Below are positions 1 to 7,084 of a DNA stretch of 64,000 bases, piece after piece (positions within the stretch are counted from its first letter, which is position 1; each line of letters begins with the position of its first letter). The position numbers and the translations under genes were made by a program. This DNA comes from Faecalibacterium hattorii (GTDB lineage Bacteria > Bacillota > Clostridia > Oscillospirales > Ruminococcaceae). The DNA is taken from NCBI RefSeq assembly GCF_003287455.1, contig NZ_PRLC01000004.1:1-64000 (forward strand). Direction: 5' to 3'. The notes beneath the pieces are model-generated. The model ran no database searches. It was not told the DNA's origin and was given only the letters and a program-made list of their open reading frames with translations.

Positions 1-110
1 TGTTTACCGTGTTTTTCCAACACGAAAATAGGTTCCGTTACAAGTTTTTCGATATTGTTCAATTTTCAAGGTCCTGTGAGCGCCTCAGCCTTTCGGCTGA
101 CGACTTGATT

Positions 111-139
111 ATTTTATCACAGAAGTGATTTTTTGTCAA
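111..139 (-). promoter_or_regulatory. Strong sigma-A promoter (proximal), reading off the left edge
   Basis: On the minus strand TTGACA (134-139) and TAAAAT (111-116) are separated by exactly 17 bases. Downstream, toward position 1, the transcript contains a hairpin (CAGCCGAAAGGCTG) and then GGACCTTGAAAATTGAACAA, a motif typical of Firmicute rRNA leaders and spacers. The likely target is an rRNA operon just outside the window; that is inference because no rRNA sequence is inside it. Confidence 0.65.
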
Positions 140-294
140 GCCTTTTTTTCGAAGCTGTCGAACTTTCTGAACTTGGAGCATCTCGAAACCTCTCAAATCT
201 CTTTGGTGTTTCTTAACGTCTATTGGTTCTTTTCTTTGGCTTCTCACTGAGGCTTCGGAAGTCATTCTTTTGTCTCAGCGCTTGGCGCTCAAGT

Positions 295-323
295 ATAATA
301 CCATACCCTCGGAGGAATGTCAA
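295..323 (-). promoter_or_regulatory. Strong sigma-A promoter (distal), tandem with the one at 111-139
   Basis: Minus-strand TTGACA (318-323) and TATTAT (295-300) with a 17-base spacer. It sits about 185 bases upstream of the second promoter, and the two together form the P1-P2 tandem arrangement usual for rRNA operons. No credible gene lies in 1-413; a short frame antisense to the leader has no ribosome site or recognisable product. Confidence 0.6.
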
Positions 324-413
324 CACTTTTTTGCAAGTTTTTTCAAGTTTTTCCTGTAAAACTGAAACTGTCTTCATTCAATGCCCGCCGTGCGGGTGTT
401 CTTCTTTCCGCGC

Positions 414-448
414 AAAAAGGCCGCCCATGCAGCTGCACAGACGGCCTT
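414..448 (-). terminator. Rho-independent terminator of the pheST operon
   Basis: Read on the minus strand, AAGGCCGTCTGTG pairs (with G-U pairs) with CATGGGCGGCCTT around a CAGCTG loop and is followed by a T-run. It lies 20 bases past the pheT stop codon. Confidence 0.8.
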
Positions 449-468
449 CCTTATTTATAGAATGAAAC

Positions 469-2880
469 TCAGCGGATCTCGATGCCGAGCTTGAACTTCA
501 GGTTACCCAGCACCTTCTTGACGGCACGCTCGACCTGCTCAGCAGAAACTTCTGCATTGGGGTCGGCCAGCGTCAGGGAGAAGGCCATGCTCTTCTTGCC
601 CTCACCGAGGTTTGCGCCGCGATAGATATCGAACAGCTTGACGTCGGTGATGAGCGGGCTTGCCTTCTTGATGGTATCCTCGATCTCGCCGCAGGTGACC
701 TTTTCCTCGCAGACGAGGGCCAGATCGCGCTTGACGGATGCGTAGGGGCTGAGCGGCTGATAGCGGAGTTCGCCATCCACGCAGCTCATCAGAGCTTCGT
801 AGTCCAGTTCGCCCAGATAGATGTTCTGGCTGTCCTTCTGATCCTTTGCGATCTCCAGCTCACCGTTGATCTCATTGGAGAGCTTGCCGAAGACACCCAG
901 ACGCTTGCCCTCGCAGTAGACTGCGGCGCTGATGCCGGGGTGGAGCCAAGGCGCCGTCTCGCGCTCGTAGGTGAAGTGGAGGCCGAAACCGGCAGCCAGT
1001 GCCTCCATGGCACCTTTGACGGTGAAGAAGTCCTCGCCGGGGCCGAAAGCGCCGATGCAAAGGGTCTGGCGCTCATGGGGATGCTCGTTGATGGGCAGTT
1101 CCTTGGCCAGATAGACCGGTGCCATCTCGAACAGACGGCCCTCGGCGTTGCCCTTCTTCAGGTTATCCACGATGACGTTCAGCATGGACGGGGTCAGCAG
1201 GGTGCGCATGATGGACAGGTTCTCGCTGATGGGGTTCAGGATGCGGATGGCCTTGCGGGCGGCATCATCGGCGGGGATGTGAAGCATATCCAGCTCAGCG
1301 GCAGAGTAGAACGCCAGCGTGGAAGCCTCATAGAAGCCCTGCGCAGCCAGCAGACGCTTGGTCTTGAGCTGCTGCTTCTGGTCGTAGTTCAGGCCGCCGT
1401 TGGTGACGGAGGCAGTGTTCAGGAAGGTGGGCACGATGTGGTCGTAGCCGTACTCACGGATGACTTCCTCAGCCAGATCGGGGAAGCTCTCCACGTCCTC
1501 ACGATACAGAGGTGCGGACACATCCCAGCTGCCGTCGGCCTGAACGTCCACGGTGAATTCCAGACGCTTGAGGATGTCGATCATGGTCTGATCGGGCACG
1601 GTGATGCCCAGCACGCCGCAGATCTTGGCCGGGGTGGTGACGATGTGCTTGCGCTCCAGCGGGCGGCCATCGGTCAGGTCATACTCCAGCGTGGTGATAT
1701 CACCGCAGTCCAGCTCCTGAATCAGGTGCAGAGCGCGGGCAAGGCCCAGTTCGGGAGAGTGGCGGTCCACGCCCTTTTCATAGCGGGCGGAGGAGTCGCT
1801 GTTCTGACCCAGTGCGCGGCTGGTCTTACGGACGCTGTCGCGGGCGAAGGTGGCGCACTCGAACAGAAGGCTGGTGGTGGTGTCGTCCATGCCGGAGTTG
1901 GCGCCGCCCATGATGCCGGCCAGAGCCACCGGCTTCTCAGCATCGCAGATGACGAGGTTGTTGGGGTTCAGGGTGAACTCCTTCTCATCGAGGGTGGTGA
2001 TCTTCTCGCCCTCGTGGGCACGGCGGACGTCGATGGTGCGGCCCGCGACCTTATTCAGGTCAAAGGCGTGCATGGGCTGGCCCATCTCCAGCAGGGTGTG
2101 GTTGGTGATATCCACCACGTTGCTGATGGAGCGCAGACCGCACAGAGCCAGATGGCGCCTCATCCAGCGGGGAGATTCGCCCATGCGGATGTTGCGGACG
2201 TAGTGAGCCATATAGCGGGGGCAGAGGTCCGGGGCTTCCACCTTGACGGTAATGGGCTCGTCGGCGTCACAGACGGCCTTGTAATCCATGGCGGGCATGT
2301 GCAGGGGCTTGCCGAGGATGGCAGAGACCTCGCGGGCGATGCCCAGAACGGACTGGCAGTCCGGGCGGTTGGCGGTGATGGAGATATCGAAGATATAGTC
2401 ATCCAGACCGACCACGGGAGCGATATCGGTGCCGGGCACGCTGTCTTCGGGCAGGATGAGCAGACCGTAGACCTCGGAACCGGGGAAAAGATCCTCGTTC
2501 AGGCCCAGCTCCTCGCCGGAGCAGAGCATACCGTTGGACTCCACGCCCTGCATCTTGCGGGCCTTGATCTTGATGCCGCCGGGCAGGGTGGAGCCATCCA
2601 GAGCGGCGGGCACGCAGTCGCCCACCTTCATATTGGAGGCACCGGTGCTGATGCGGATCTCGTGGCCGTAGTCGCCGCAGTCCACCACACACTTGGTCAG
2701 GTGGGTGCCCTCCTGCTTCTCCATCTCCACGATCTTACCGACGACCACCTTGCTGATGCCCGCATCCAGCGGGATCAGTTCCTCGACCTCAAAGCCGCAG
2801 GAGAAGAGCTTTTCCTCCAATTCCTGCGCAGTCACGTCGATATCAACCAATTCTTTTAACCAACTGAAAGGTACTTTCAT
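469..2880 (-). CDS. pheT: Phenylalanine-tRNA ligase beta subunit
   Basis: Beta subunit of the cytoplasmic alpha2-beta2 phenylalanyl-tRNA synthetase, which charges tRNA-Phe with ATP and has the editing site that removes mis-charged tyrosine. The 803-residue length is normal for the bacterial form. In order one sees an N-terminal tRNA-binding (OB/EMAP-like) segment starting MKVPFSWLKELVDIDV, the B3/B4 editing region, a B5 region around residues 400-480, the catalytic-like core, and a C-terminal FDX-ACB domain ending GNLKFKLGIEIR. The start has a short pyrimidine-poor leader after pheS, 18 bases away. It is co-transcribed with pheS from the T-box controlled promoter. Confidence 0.97.
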   Translation of the reverse strand: MKVPFSWLKELVDIDVTAQELEEKLFSCGFEVEELIPLDAGISKVVVGKIVEMEKQEGTHLTKCVVDCGDYGHEIRISTGASNMKVGDCVPAALDGSTLPGGIKIKARKMQGVESNGMLCSGEELGLNEDLFPGSEVYGLLILPEDSVPGTDIAPVVGLDDYIFDISITANRPDCQSVLGIAREVSAILGKPLHMPAMDYKAVCDADEPITVKVEAPDLCPRYMAHYVRNIRMGESPRWMRRHLALCGLRSISNVVDITNHTLLEMGQPMHAFDLNKVAGRTIDVRRAHEGEKITTLDEKEFTLNPNNLVICDAEKPVALAGIMGGANSGMDDTTTSLLFECATFARDSVRKTSRALGQNSDSSARYEKGVDRHSPELGLARALHLIQELDCGDITTLEYDLTDGRPLERKHIVTTPAKICGVLGITVPDQTMIDILKRLEFTVDVQADGSWDVSAPLYREDVESFPDLAEEVIREYGYDHIVPTFLNTASVTNGGLNYDQKQQLKTKRLLAAQGFYEASTLAFYSAAELDMLHIPADDAARKAIRILNPISENLSIMRTLLTPSMLNVIVDNLKKGNAEGRLFEMAPVYLAKELPINEHPHERQTLCIGAFGPGEDFFTVKGAMEALAAGFGLHFTYERETAPWLHPGISAAVYCEGKRLGVFGKLSNEINGELEIAKDQKDSQNIYLGELDYEALMSCVDGELRYQPLSPYASVKRDLALVCEEKVTCGEIEDTIKKASPLITDVKLFDIYRGANLGEGKKSMAFSLTLADPNAEVSAEQVERAVKKVLGNLKFKLGIEIR

Positions 2881-2898
2881 TGTCTCGTCTCTCCCCTC

Positions 2899-3921
2899 TT
2901 ATTCATGGAACTGCTTGAGGAACTCCAGATTGTTCTCGAACATCAGGCCGATGTTGTTGATGCCATACTTGAGCATGGCGATGCGCTCAATGCCGATACC
3001 GAAAGCGAAACCGGAATACTGGTCCGGGTCGATGTTGCAGTTCTCCAGCACCTTGCGGTTGACGACACCGCCGCCGAGGACCTCGATCCAGCCGGTGTGC
3101 TTGCACAGGGGGCAGCCCTTGCCGTGGCACTCGAAGCAGCTGACATCCACTTCGACGCTGGGCTCGGTGAACGGGAAGTAGGACGGACGCAGACGGGTGC
3201 GGGTGTCGGCACCGAACAGCTTCTGGACGAAGGTGTTCAGCGCGCCCTGCAGATCGCCCAGCGTGATGCCCTTATCGACGACCAGACCTTCCATCTGGTG
3301 AAACATCGGGCTGTGGGTCGCGTCGGAGTCGGAACGGAAGACACGGCCGGGGATGAGCACCTTGATGGGCGGCTTCTGGGAATCCATGGTGCGGATCTGG
3401 CCGCCGGAAGTCTGGGTGCGGAGCAGGAACTCGTCGGACAGGTAGAAGGTATCCTGCATATCGCGGGCGGGGTGATCCTTCGGCACATTCAGGCGGGTGA
3501 AGTTGTGGTCGTCGTCCTCGATCTCCGGGGCATCGGCCACAGCAAAGCCCATGCCGGAGAAGACATCGATGATCTGGTTGGTGACCAGCGTCAGCGGGTG
3601 CAGACCACCCACCGCACGGGTCTTGGCGGGCAGGGTGATGTCCACGGTCTCGGCGGCGTTGCGGGCAGCAAGCTCCGCTTCCTTCACCTTGGCGGCAGCG
3701 GCATCATAGTCTGCCTGCACCTTCTGCTTTAATTCGTTGATGATCTTGCCCATGGCGGGGCGTTCTTCCGGCGCGACGGAGCGCAGATTCTTCATCAGCG
3801 CGGGAATCTTGCCGTTTTTGCTCAGATATTCCTGCCAGAACGAGGCCAGTGTCTCCTTGGAAGAGACCTGACCGAGGCTCTCTTCGGCCTGTTTGGCCAG
3901 CTCGTCGATCATTGCTTGCAT
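2899..3921 (-). CDS. pheS: Phenylalanine-tRNA ligase alpha subunit
   Basis: Catalytic alpha subunit of phenylalanyl-tRNA synthetase. I place the start at the ATG at 3921 (MQAMIDELAKQ) because GGAGAG stands 7 bases upstream; the open frame continues 38 codons further but runs into the T-box leader, so that extension is not coding. The product is 340 residues. It begins with a coiled-coil tRNA-binding arm (about residues 1-90) and has the class II aminoacyl-tRNA synthetase core, with motif 2 (FHQMEGLVVDKG) and motif 3 (GFAFGIGIERIAML). A cysteine set (CFECHGKGCPLCKHTGW) near residue 260 is seen in many bacterial PheS. First gene of the pheST operon. Confidence 0.97.
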   Translation of the reverse strand: MQAMIDELAKQAEESLGQVSSKETLASFWQEYLSKNGKIPALMKNLRSVAPEERPAMGKIINELKQKVQADYDAAAAKVKEAELAARNAAETVDITLPAKTRAVGGLHPLTLVTNQIIDVFSGMGFAVADAPEIEDDDHNFTRLNVPKDHPARDMQDTFYLSDEFLLRTQTSGGQIRTMDSQKPPIKVLIPGRVFRSDSDATHSPMFHQMEGLVVDKGITLGDLQGALNTFVQKLFGADTRTRLRPSYFPFTEPSVEVDVSCFECHGKGCPLCKHTGWIEVLGGGVVNRKVLENCNIDPDQYSGFAFGIGIERIAMLKYGINNIGLMFENNLEFLKQFHE

Positions 3922-3959
3922 GGAAATTCTCTCCTTCTCGGTTTTCTTCTTGTTCAGCG

Positions 3960-4262
3960 GGTAACAAAAAAGCTCCGTCCCGCCCTGCCTTTCGGCAAAG
4001 GGGACGAAGCTGTAACATCTACTCCGCGGTACCACCCGGTTTCCGCTCCCTCAAAAGAGCGGCGCTCAAACGCCGTAACGGGGCGTGCCGTCCCGCACTA
4101 AAAGGCTTTCGGAAAAGCCGTTCACGCGGGCCGCTCAGGAGCGAACTTCCACACAGGCCCCACTTGGGCACCCTTTCAGCCGGTGAAGCGCCTCTCTTTG
4201 CCGGACGCCTTGTGTGTACTTTCTCCGTCGCTGCGTTTTTGCAGATTCAGGTTTCAATAACC
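3960..4262 (-). promoter_or_regulatory. T-box leader (tRNA-Phe sensing) of pheST
   Basis: The signature T-box sequence TGGTACCGCGG reads on the minus strand at 4024-4034, in the antiterminator position. It is followed by a terminator (3966-4011: AGCTTCGTCCCC ... GGGACGGAGCT then T-run) and preceded by about 220 bases of structured leader containing an AGTA element of stem I near its 5' end. T-boxes bind uncharged tRNA through a specifier codon; with pheS directly downstream the specifier should be a Phe codon. A TTC in a plausible internal-loop position is at about 4146-4149, but I did not fold the RNA. Confidence 0.93.
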
Positions 4263-4269
4263 AAGAGTC

Positions 4270-4298
4270 ATCTTACCACATTTTCACCTCGTTTGCAA
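4270..4298 (-). promoter_or_regulatory. Promoter of the pheST operon
   Basis: Minus-strand TTGCAA (4293-4298) and TAAGAT (4270-4275) with a 17-base spacer, placed a few bases upstream of the T-box leader 5' end. Confidence 0.7.
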
Positions 4299-4401
4299 GC
4301 GTGGGAAAGGATTTTGTAACTTTTCCCCGGTTTTGCTTGTGTTTTGTGCCGGAGTGTGATATGCTGAACGCAACGCTTTACAGAAAGGAGGGTGCACCAA
4401 G

Positions 4402-4479
4402 ATGCGTTGGAACGGCTGCGTTTTCTTCAAAAAAGGAAACCCTTAAGCTTTTCCGGCTCGAAGTGCGCCCATTTTTAGG
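4402..4479 (+). CDS. Possible 25-codon peptide ahead of the MFS gene
   Basis: A small frame, MRWNGCVFFKKGNP..., starts after an AGGAGGGTG element 10 bases upstream. It ends just before a hairpin-rich stretch (4480-4545, CTCTCAGTCTGC TTCG GCAGACAG and AAAGGGAGAGC) that resembles other intergenic repeats in this window. It could be a leader peptide for the permease at 4662, or an accidental frame in a repeat. I see no homologous family. Confidence 0.25.
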
Positions 4480-4545
4480 CCGACGAGGCCCTCTCAGTCT
4501 GCTTCGCAGACAGTTTTCCCAAAGGGAGAGCTTCCGAGGGATCTT
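4480..4545. repeat. Intergenic palindromic repeat
   Basis: Contains AGTCTGCTTCGCAGACA (a short perfect hairpin) flanked by CCCTCTC and AAAGGGAGAGC, which can pair to extend it. Comparable AAAGGGAGAGC or CTCTC/GAGAG elements occur at 36355-36550 and 46985-47085. Likely a non-coding dispersed repeat. Confidence 0.45.
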
Positions 4546-4661
4546 TTTTGTAATGCGTGGAGCATGATTATTTGCGCCGCGTAGCTTTGCTATGGGGCGT
4601 TTTTATTTTGCCTGAAAATGGGCACACAGTTCTATCCATTGTAATAGAAAGGGTGCTCCCC

Positions 4662-5867
4662 ATGAATCAGAATCTCAACTTGAAACAGCAGCTTCGCTGC
4701 ATTTACACCTCCGACTTTTTCTCCGGTCTGCGCATCACCGACGCCGTATGGGTGGCGCTTTTGGCGGCGCGGGGCTTTTCGCTGTGGGAGATCGGCCTAG
4801 CCGAAAGCGTGTACCACATCGTCAGCCTCTTCTGCGAAGTGCCCAGCGGCATGGCGGCAGACCTGCTGGGCCGCCGGAAAACCCTCCTGTCCGGCGGAGT
4901 CTTGACCGTGACCTGCAATCTGTTGATGGCTTTTGCGCCGAACCTGTTCACCATCTGCCTTGCCATGGGGCTGAACGCGCTGGCTATGACCATGTTTTCC
5001 GGCACCTTCACAGCCCTTGTCTACGACAGCCTGAAGACCGAGGGCCGCGAGGACGAGTACATCCAAGTCTCCGCCAACAGTTCCCAGATTTCCATGCTGG
5101 CCAACGCCGTGGGTTCGCTGGCCAGCCTTTTGAAGCGCTTCCTCGGCTTTGCGGGCTTTTACCTGCTGAGCGCTGCGTTCGAGGGCGTTTCCACCGCCGC
5201 CCTTGCGCTGATGGAGGAGCCCATCGTCACCAAGGCACAGGCCAGCCGGGGAAGGCAGACCCTCCGCGCGCTGCCCGGCCAGTTCACCAAACTGGCGCGC
5301 AACAGCCTGAGCATCCTGCGCACCACGCCGCTGGCGGCCAAGCTCATCGTTTCCAGCGCCGTCGTCTCGGTGCCCAGCTACCTGACCAAAATGTTCTTGC
5401 AGCAGCGGCTCATTGAGCTGGGCTGGCCCACAGAGCTCCTCTTTCTTCCCCTGCTGCTGGGCGGTGCTGCCTGTGTGCTGGGCGCTGAAGTGGGCCGCCG
5501 GGTCCGGTTCCGCTCCATGCGGCGGTTTTACTCCGTCTGCGCCCTGCTCTGCGGCGTCGGCACGCTGCTGGTGGGCCTTGCCCCCGCGTGGGGCGGTCTG
5601 TTCGGCATGATGCTGGTGCAGGGCGCACTGGAAGTGTACCTTTTGCATGAAAGACAGAAGCTGAACGATGCCATTCCCAGCGACCAGCGGGCCACCCTCA
5701 TCAGCGTGGACAGCATGGCCTACAGTCTGCTCATGATCCCCGCCAGCCCCCTCGTGGGTGCGCTGGGAGACGCCTTTGGTCAGGCCGGGGCGGGCCTTGC
5801 GGCGCTGGGTGCCGCGATCCTCGCCAGCGGCCTTGCCGCCGGGCTTTTCGCATCGAACAAACCGTAA
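4662..5867 (+). CDS. Major facilitator superfamily permease
   Basis: Predicted 12-helix inner-membrane transporter of 401 residues. I choose the ATG at 4662 (MNQNLNLKQQL) because GAAAGGGTG precedes it; an open upstream extension lacks a ribosome site and is not hydrophobic. Between helices 2 and 3 it has the MFS loop signature (GMAADLLGRRKTLL, matching G-x3-D-x2-G-R-R). A second half-repeat begins around residue 210. The fold resembles drug-efflux or YxiO-like MFS proteins, but the substrate cannot be read from sequence. It stands alone, divergent from pheST and convergent with the Big_2 gene. Confidence 0.85.
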   Translation: MNQNLNLKQQLRCIYTSDFFSGLRITDAVWVALLAARGFSLWEIGLAESVYHIVSLFCEVPSGMAADLLGRRKTLLSGGVLTVTCNLLMAFAPNLFTICLAMGLNALAMTMFSGTFTALVYDSLKTEGREDEYIQVSANSSQISMLANAVGSLASLLKRFLGFAGFYLLSAAFEGVSTAALALMEEPIVTKAQASRGRQTLRALPGQFTKLARNSLSILRTTPLAAKLIVSSAVVSVPSYLTKMFLQQRLIELGWPTELLFLPLLLGGAACVLGAEVGRRVRFRSMRRFYSVCALLCGVGTLLVGLAPAWGGLFGMMLVQGALEVYLLHERQKLNDAIPSDQRATLISVDSMAYSLLMIPASPLVGALGDAFGQAGAGLAALGAAILASGLAAGLFASNKP

Positions 5868-5887
5868 TTTTTCTCTCTGGACCGCGC

Positions 5888-5970
5888 AAAAAAGGGACCG
5901 CTGCAAACAGCTCTCTCCGGCATCGCGTAAGCGATGACGGAAGGAGTTTTGCAACAGTCCCTTTGCTTTT
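5888..5970. terminator. Bidirectional terminator between convergent genes
   Basis: A long imperfect inverted repeat pairs AAAAAAGGGACCGCTGCAAA with TTTGCAACAGTCCCTTT, giving T-runs on both strands. Its loop holds TCGCGTAAGCGATGACGGAAGGAGTT, whose right part recurs at 47065-47085. Confidence 0.7.
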
Positions 5971-5997
5971 ACGATTTGGAGACCGGGAAGCCGCTGT

Positions 5998-7017
5998 TTA
6001 GGCTGCGCTGCCCATCATCACGAGGATGATAACACCTGCGACGACCACGAGGACCACAACGCCCAGCGCAGCCTGCATCTGCTGCTGAGACTGGTACTGG
6101 CGGGCTGCATCGCCGACGTAGCAGGTGCACTCGGCGTACTTACCGTCGGGAGAGGAAACGATGATCTTGGTCTCGCCATTGCCCACAGCGGTGACGTAGC
6201 CGGACTCGCTGACGGTGGCGACGGCGGGGTTCATGCTGACCCAAGTGCGGGCCATGCCCTCACCACCTGCGGCGGCGATGGTCGCGCTCAACTGCTGGAC
6301 GGAACCGACGTCCGGCATCAGCAGAACGGTCTGGCTCACAGAGACATCGCCCACGCTGTTGCTGACGGTGACGCGGCAGCTTGCGGACTCGCCGTTGGAG
6401 GTGCGGGCGGTAACGGTAGCGGTGCCCACGCCCTGTGCAGTGACCATGCCGCCGTCGGAAACGGTGACGACATTGGTGTTGCTGCTGCTCCAGCGCTCAT
6501 AGCTGGAACCGTAGTAGGAATCCTGCAGGTTCAGCTGGCTGGTGGGGTGTGCATTATCGTAGGTGATATTCAGGGACAGGTAGGAGTGGTCCAGCTCTGC
6601 GGTGGCGCGCTCCACGGTCACGCGGCAGGTAGCGGACTCGCCCTTGTTGGTGGTGGCGGTGATGGTGGCGTAGCCCACGCCGCGTGCGGTCACGGTGCCA
6701 TAGCTGTCCACCGAGGCCACCGAGCCGTTGGAGCTGGTCCAGCGCACGCTGGAATACTCCTCATCGGTGCGGCGCACGCTCAGGGAAGAGGACGGGTTCT
6801 GGTTGTTGCTGCGCACGGTCAGGGTCATGGAGCTCTGGCTCAGGTGCATTCCGGTGAAGAGGGCGTTCTCATCCTCCACGGATTCCGCAGCCACAGCGGG
6901 GTCAGCCGGGGCAGCCTCCGCCTCCGGGCCCTCCGCATAAGCCGCCGGGGCGCACAGGAGCACCATGCTGAGCGCTGCCGCAGCAACACCGTATTTCAGT
7001 ACATTTTTCAGTTTCAT
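5998..7017 (-). CDS. Secreted or membrane-anchored Big_2 (bacterial Ig-like) protein
   Basis: A 339-residue exported protein. The start is the ATG at 7017 (MKLKNVLKYG) after AAAGGAAG. Residues 1-28 form a Sec signal peptide ending AYA-EG. Three Ig-like Big_2 units follow, each with a V(A/V)-S-x-G-x-V-T-A-x-G core (for example VASVDSYGTVTARGVG). A hydrophobic segment of about 22 residues at the extreme C terminus has no basic tail, so it may be a tail anchor. Big_2 domains usually mediate surface adhesion or carbohydrate contact. It is the last gene of the type VII secretion cluster, 67 bases after the kinase, so it may be a surface component of that system; this is inference. Confidence 0.8.
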   Translation of the reverse strand: MKLKNVLKYGVAAAALSMVLLCAPAAYAEGPEAEAAPADPAVAAESVEDENALFTGMHLSQSSMTLTVRSNNQNPSSSLSVRRTDEEYSSVRWTSSNGSVASVDSYGTVTARGVGYATITATTNKGESATCRVTVERATAELDHSYLSLNITYDNAHPTSQLNLQDSYYGSSYERWSSSNTNVVTVSDGGMVTAQGVGTATVTARTSNGESASCRVTVSNSVGDVSVSQTVLLMPDVGSVQQLSATIAAAGGEGMARTWVSMNPAVATVSESGYVTAVGNGETKIIVSSPDGKYAECTCYVGDAARQYQSQQQMQAALGVVVLVVVAGVIILVMMGSAA

Positions 7018-7084
7018 CGTTGATTCTTCCTTTCTTTTTTGTAAAACAATCCTCAAAAAAGTCCGTTCGGCTGCCGCACCTCCC

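Noticed and set aside
940-2859. A very long open frame on the plus strand opposite pheT
   Set aside because: It is exactly antisense to a conserved gene, has no ribosome site and is rich in His/Gly/Val/Asp as expected for an antisense frame in high-GC DNA.
3922-4035. 38-codon N-terminal extension of PheS
   Set aside because: The sequence lies inside the T-box terminator and antiterminator; a good ribosome site supports the ATG at 3921.
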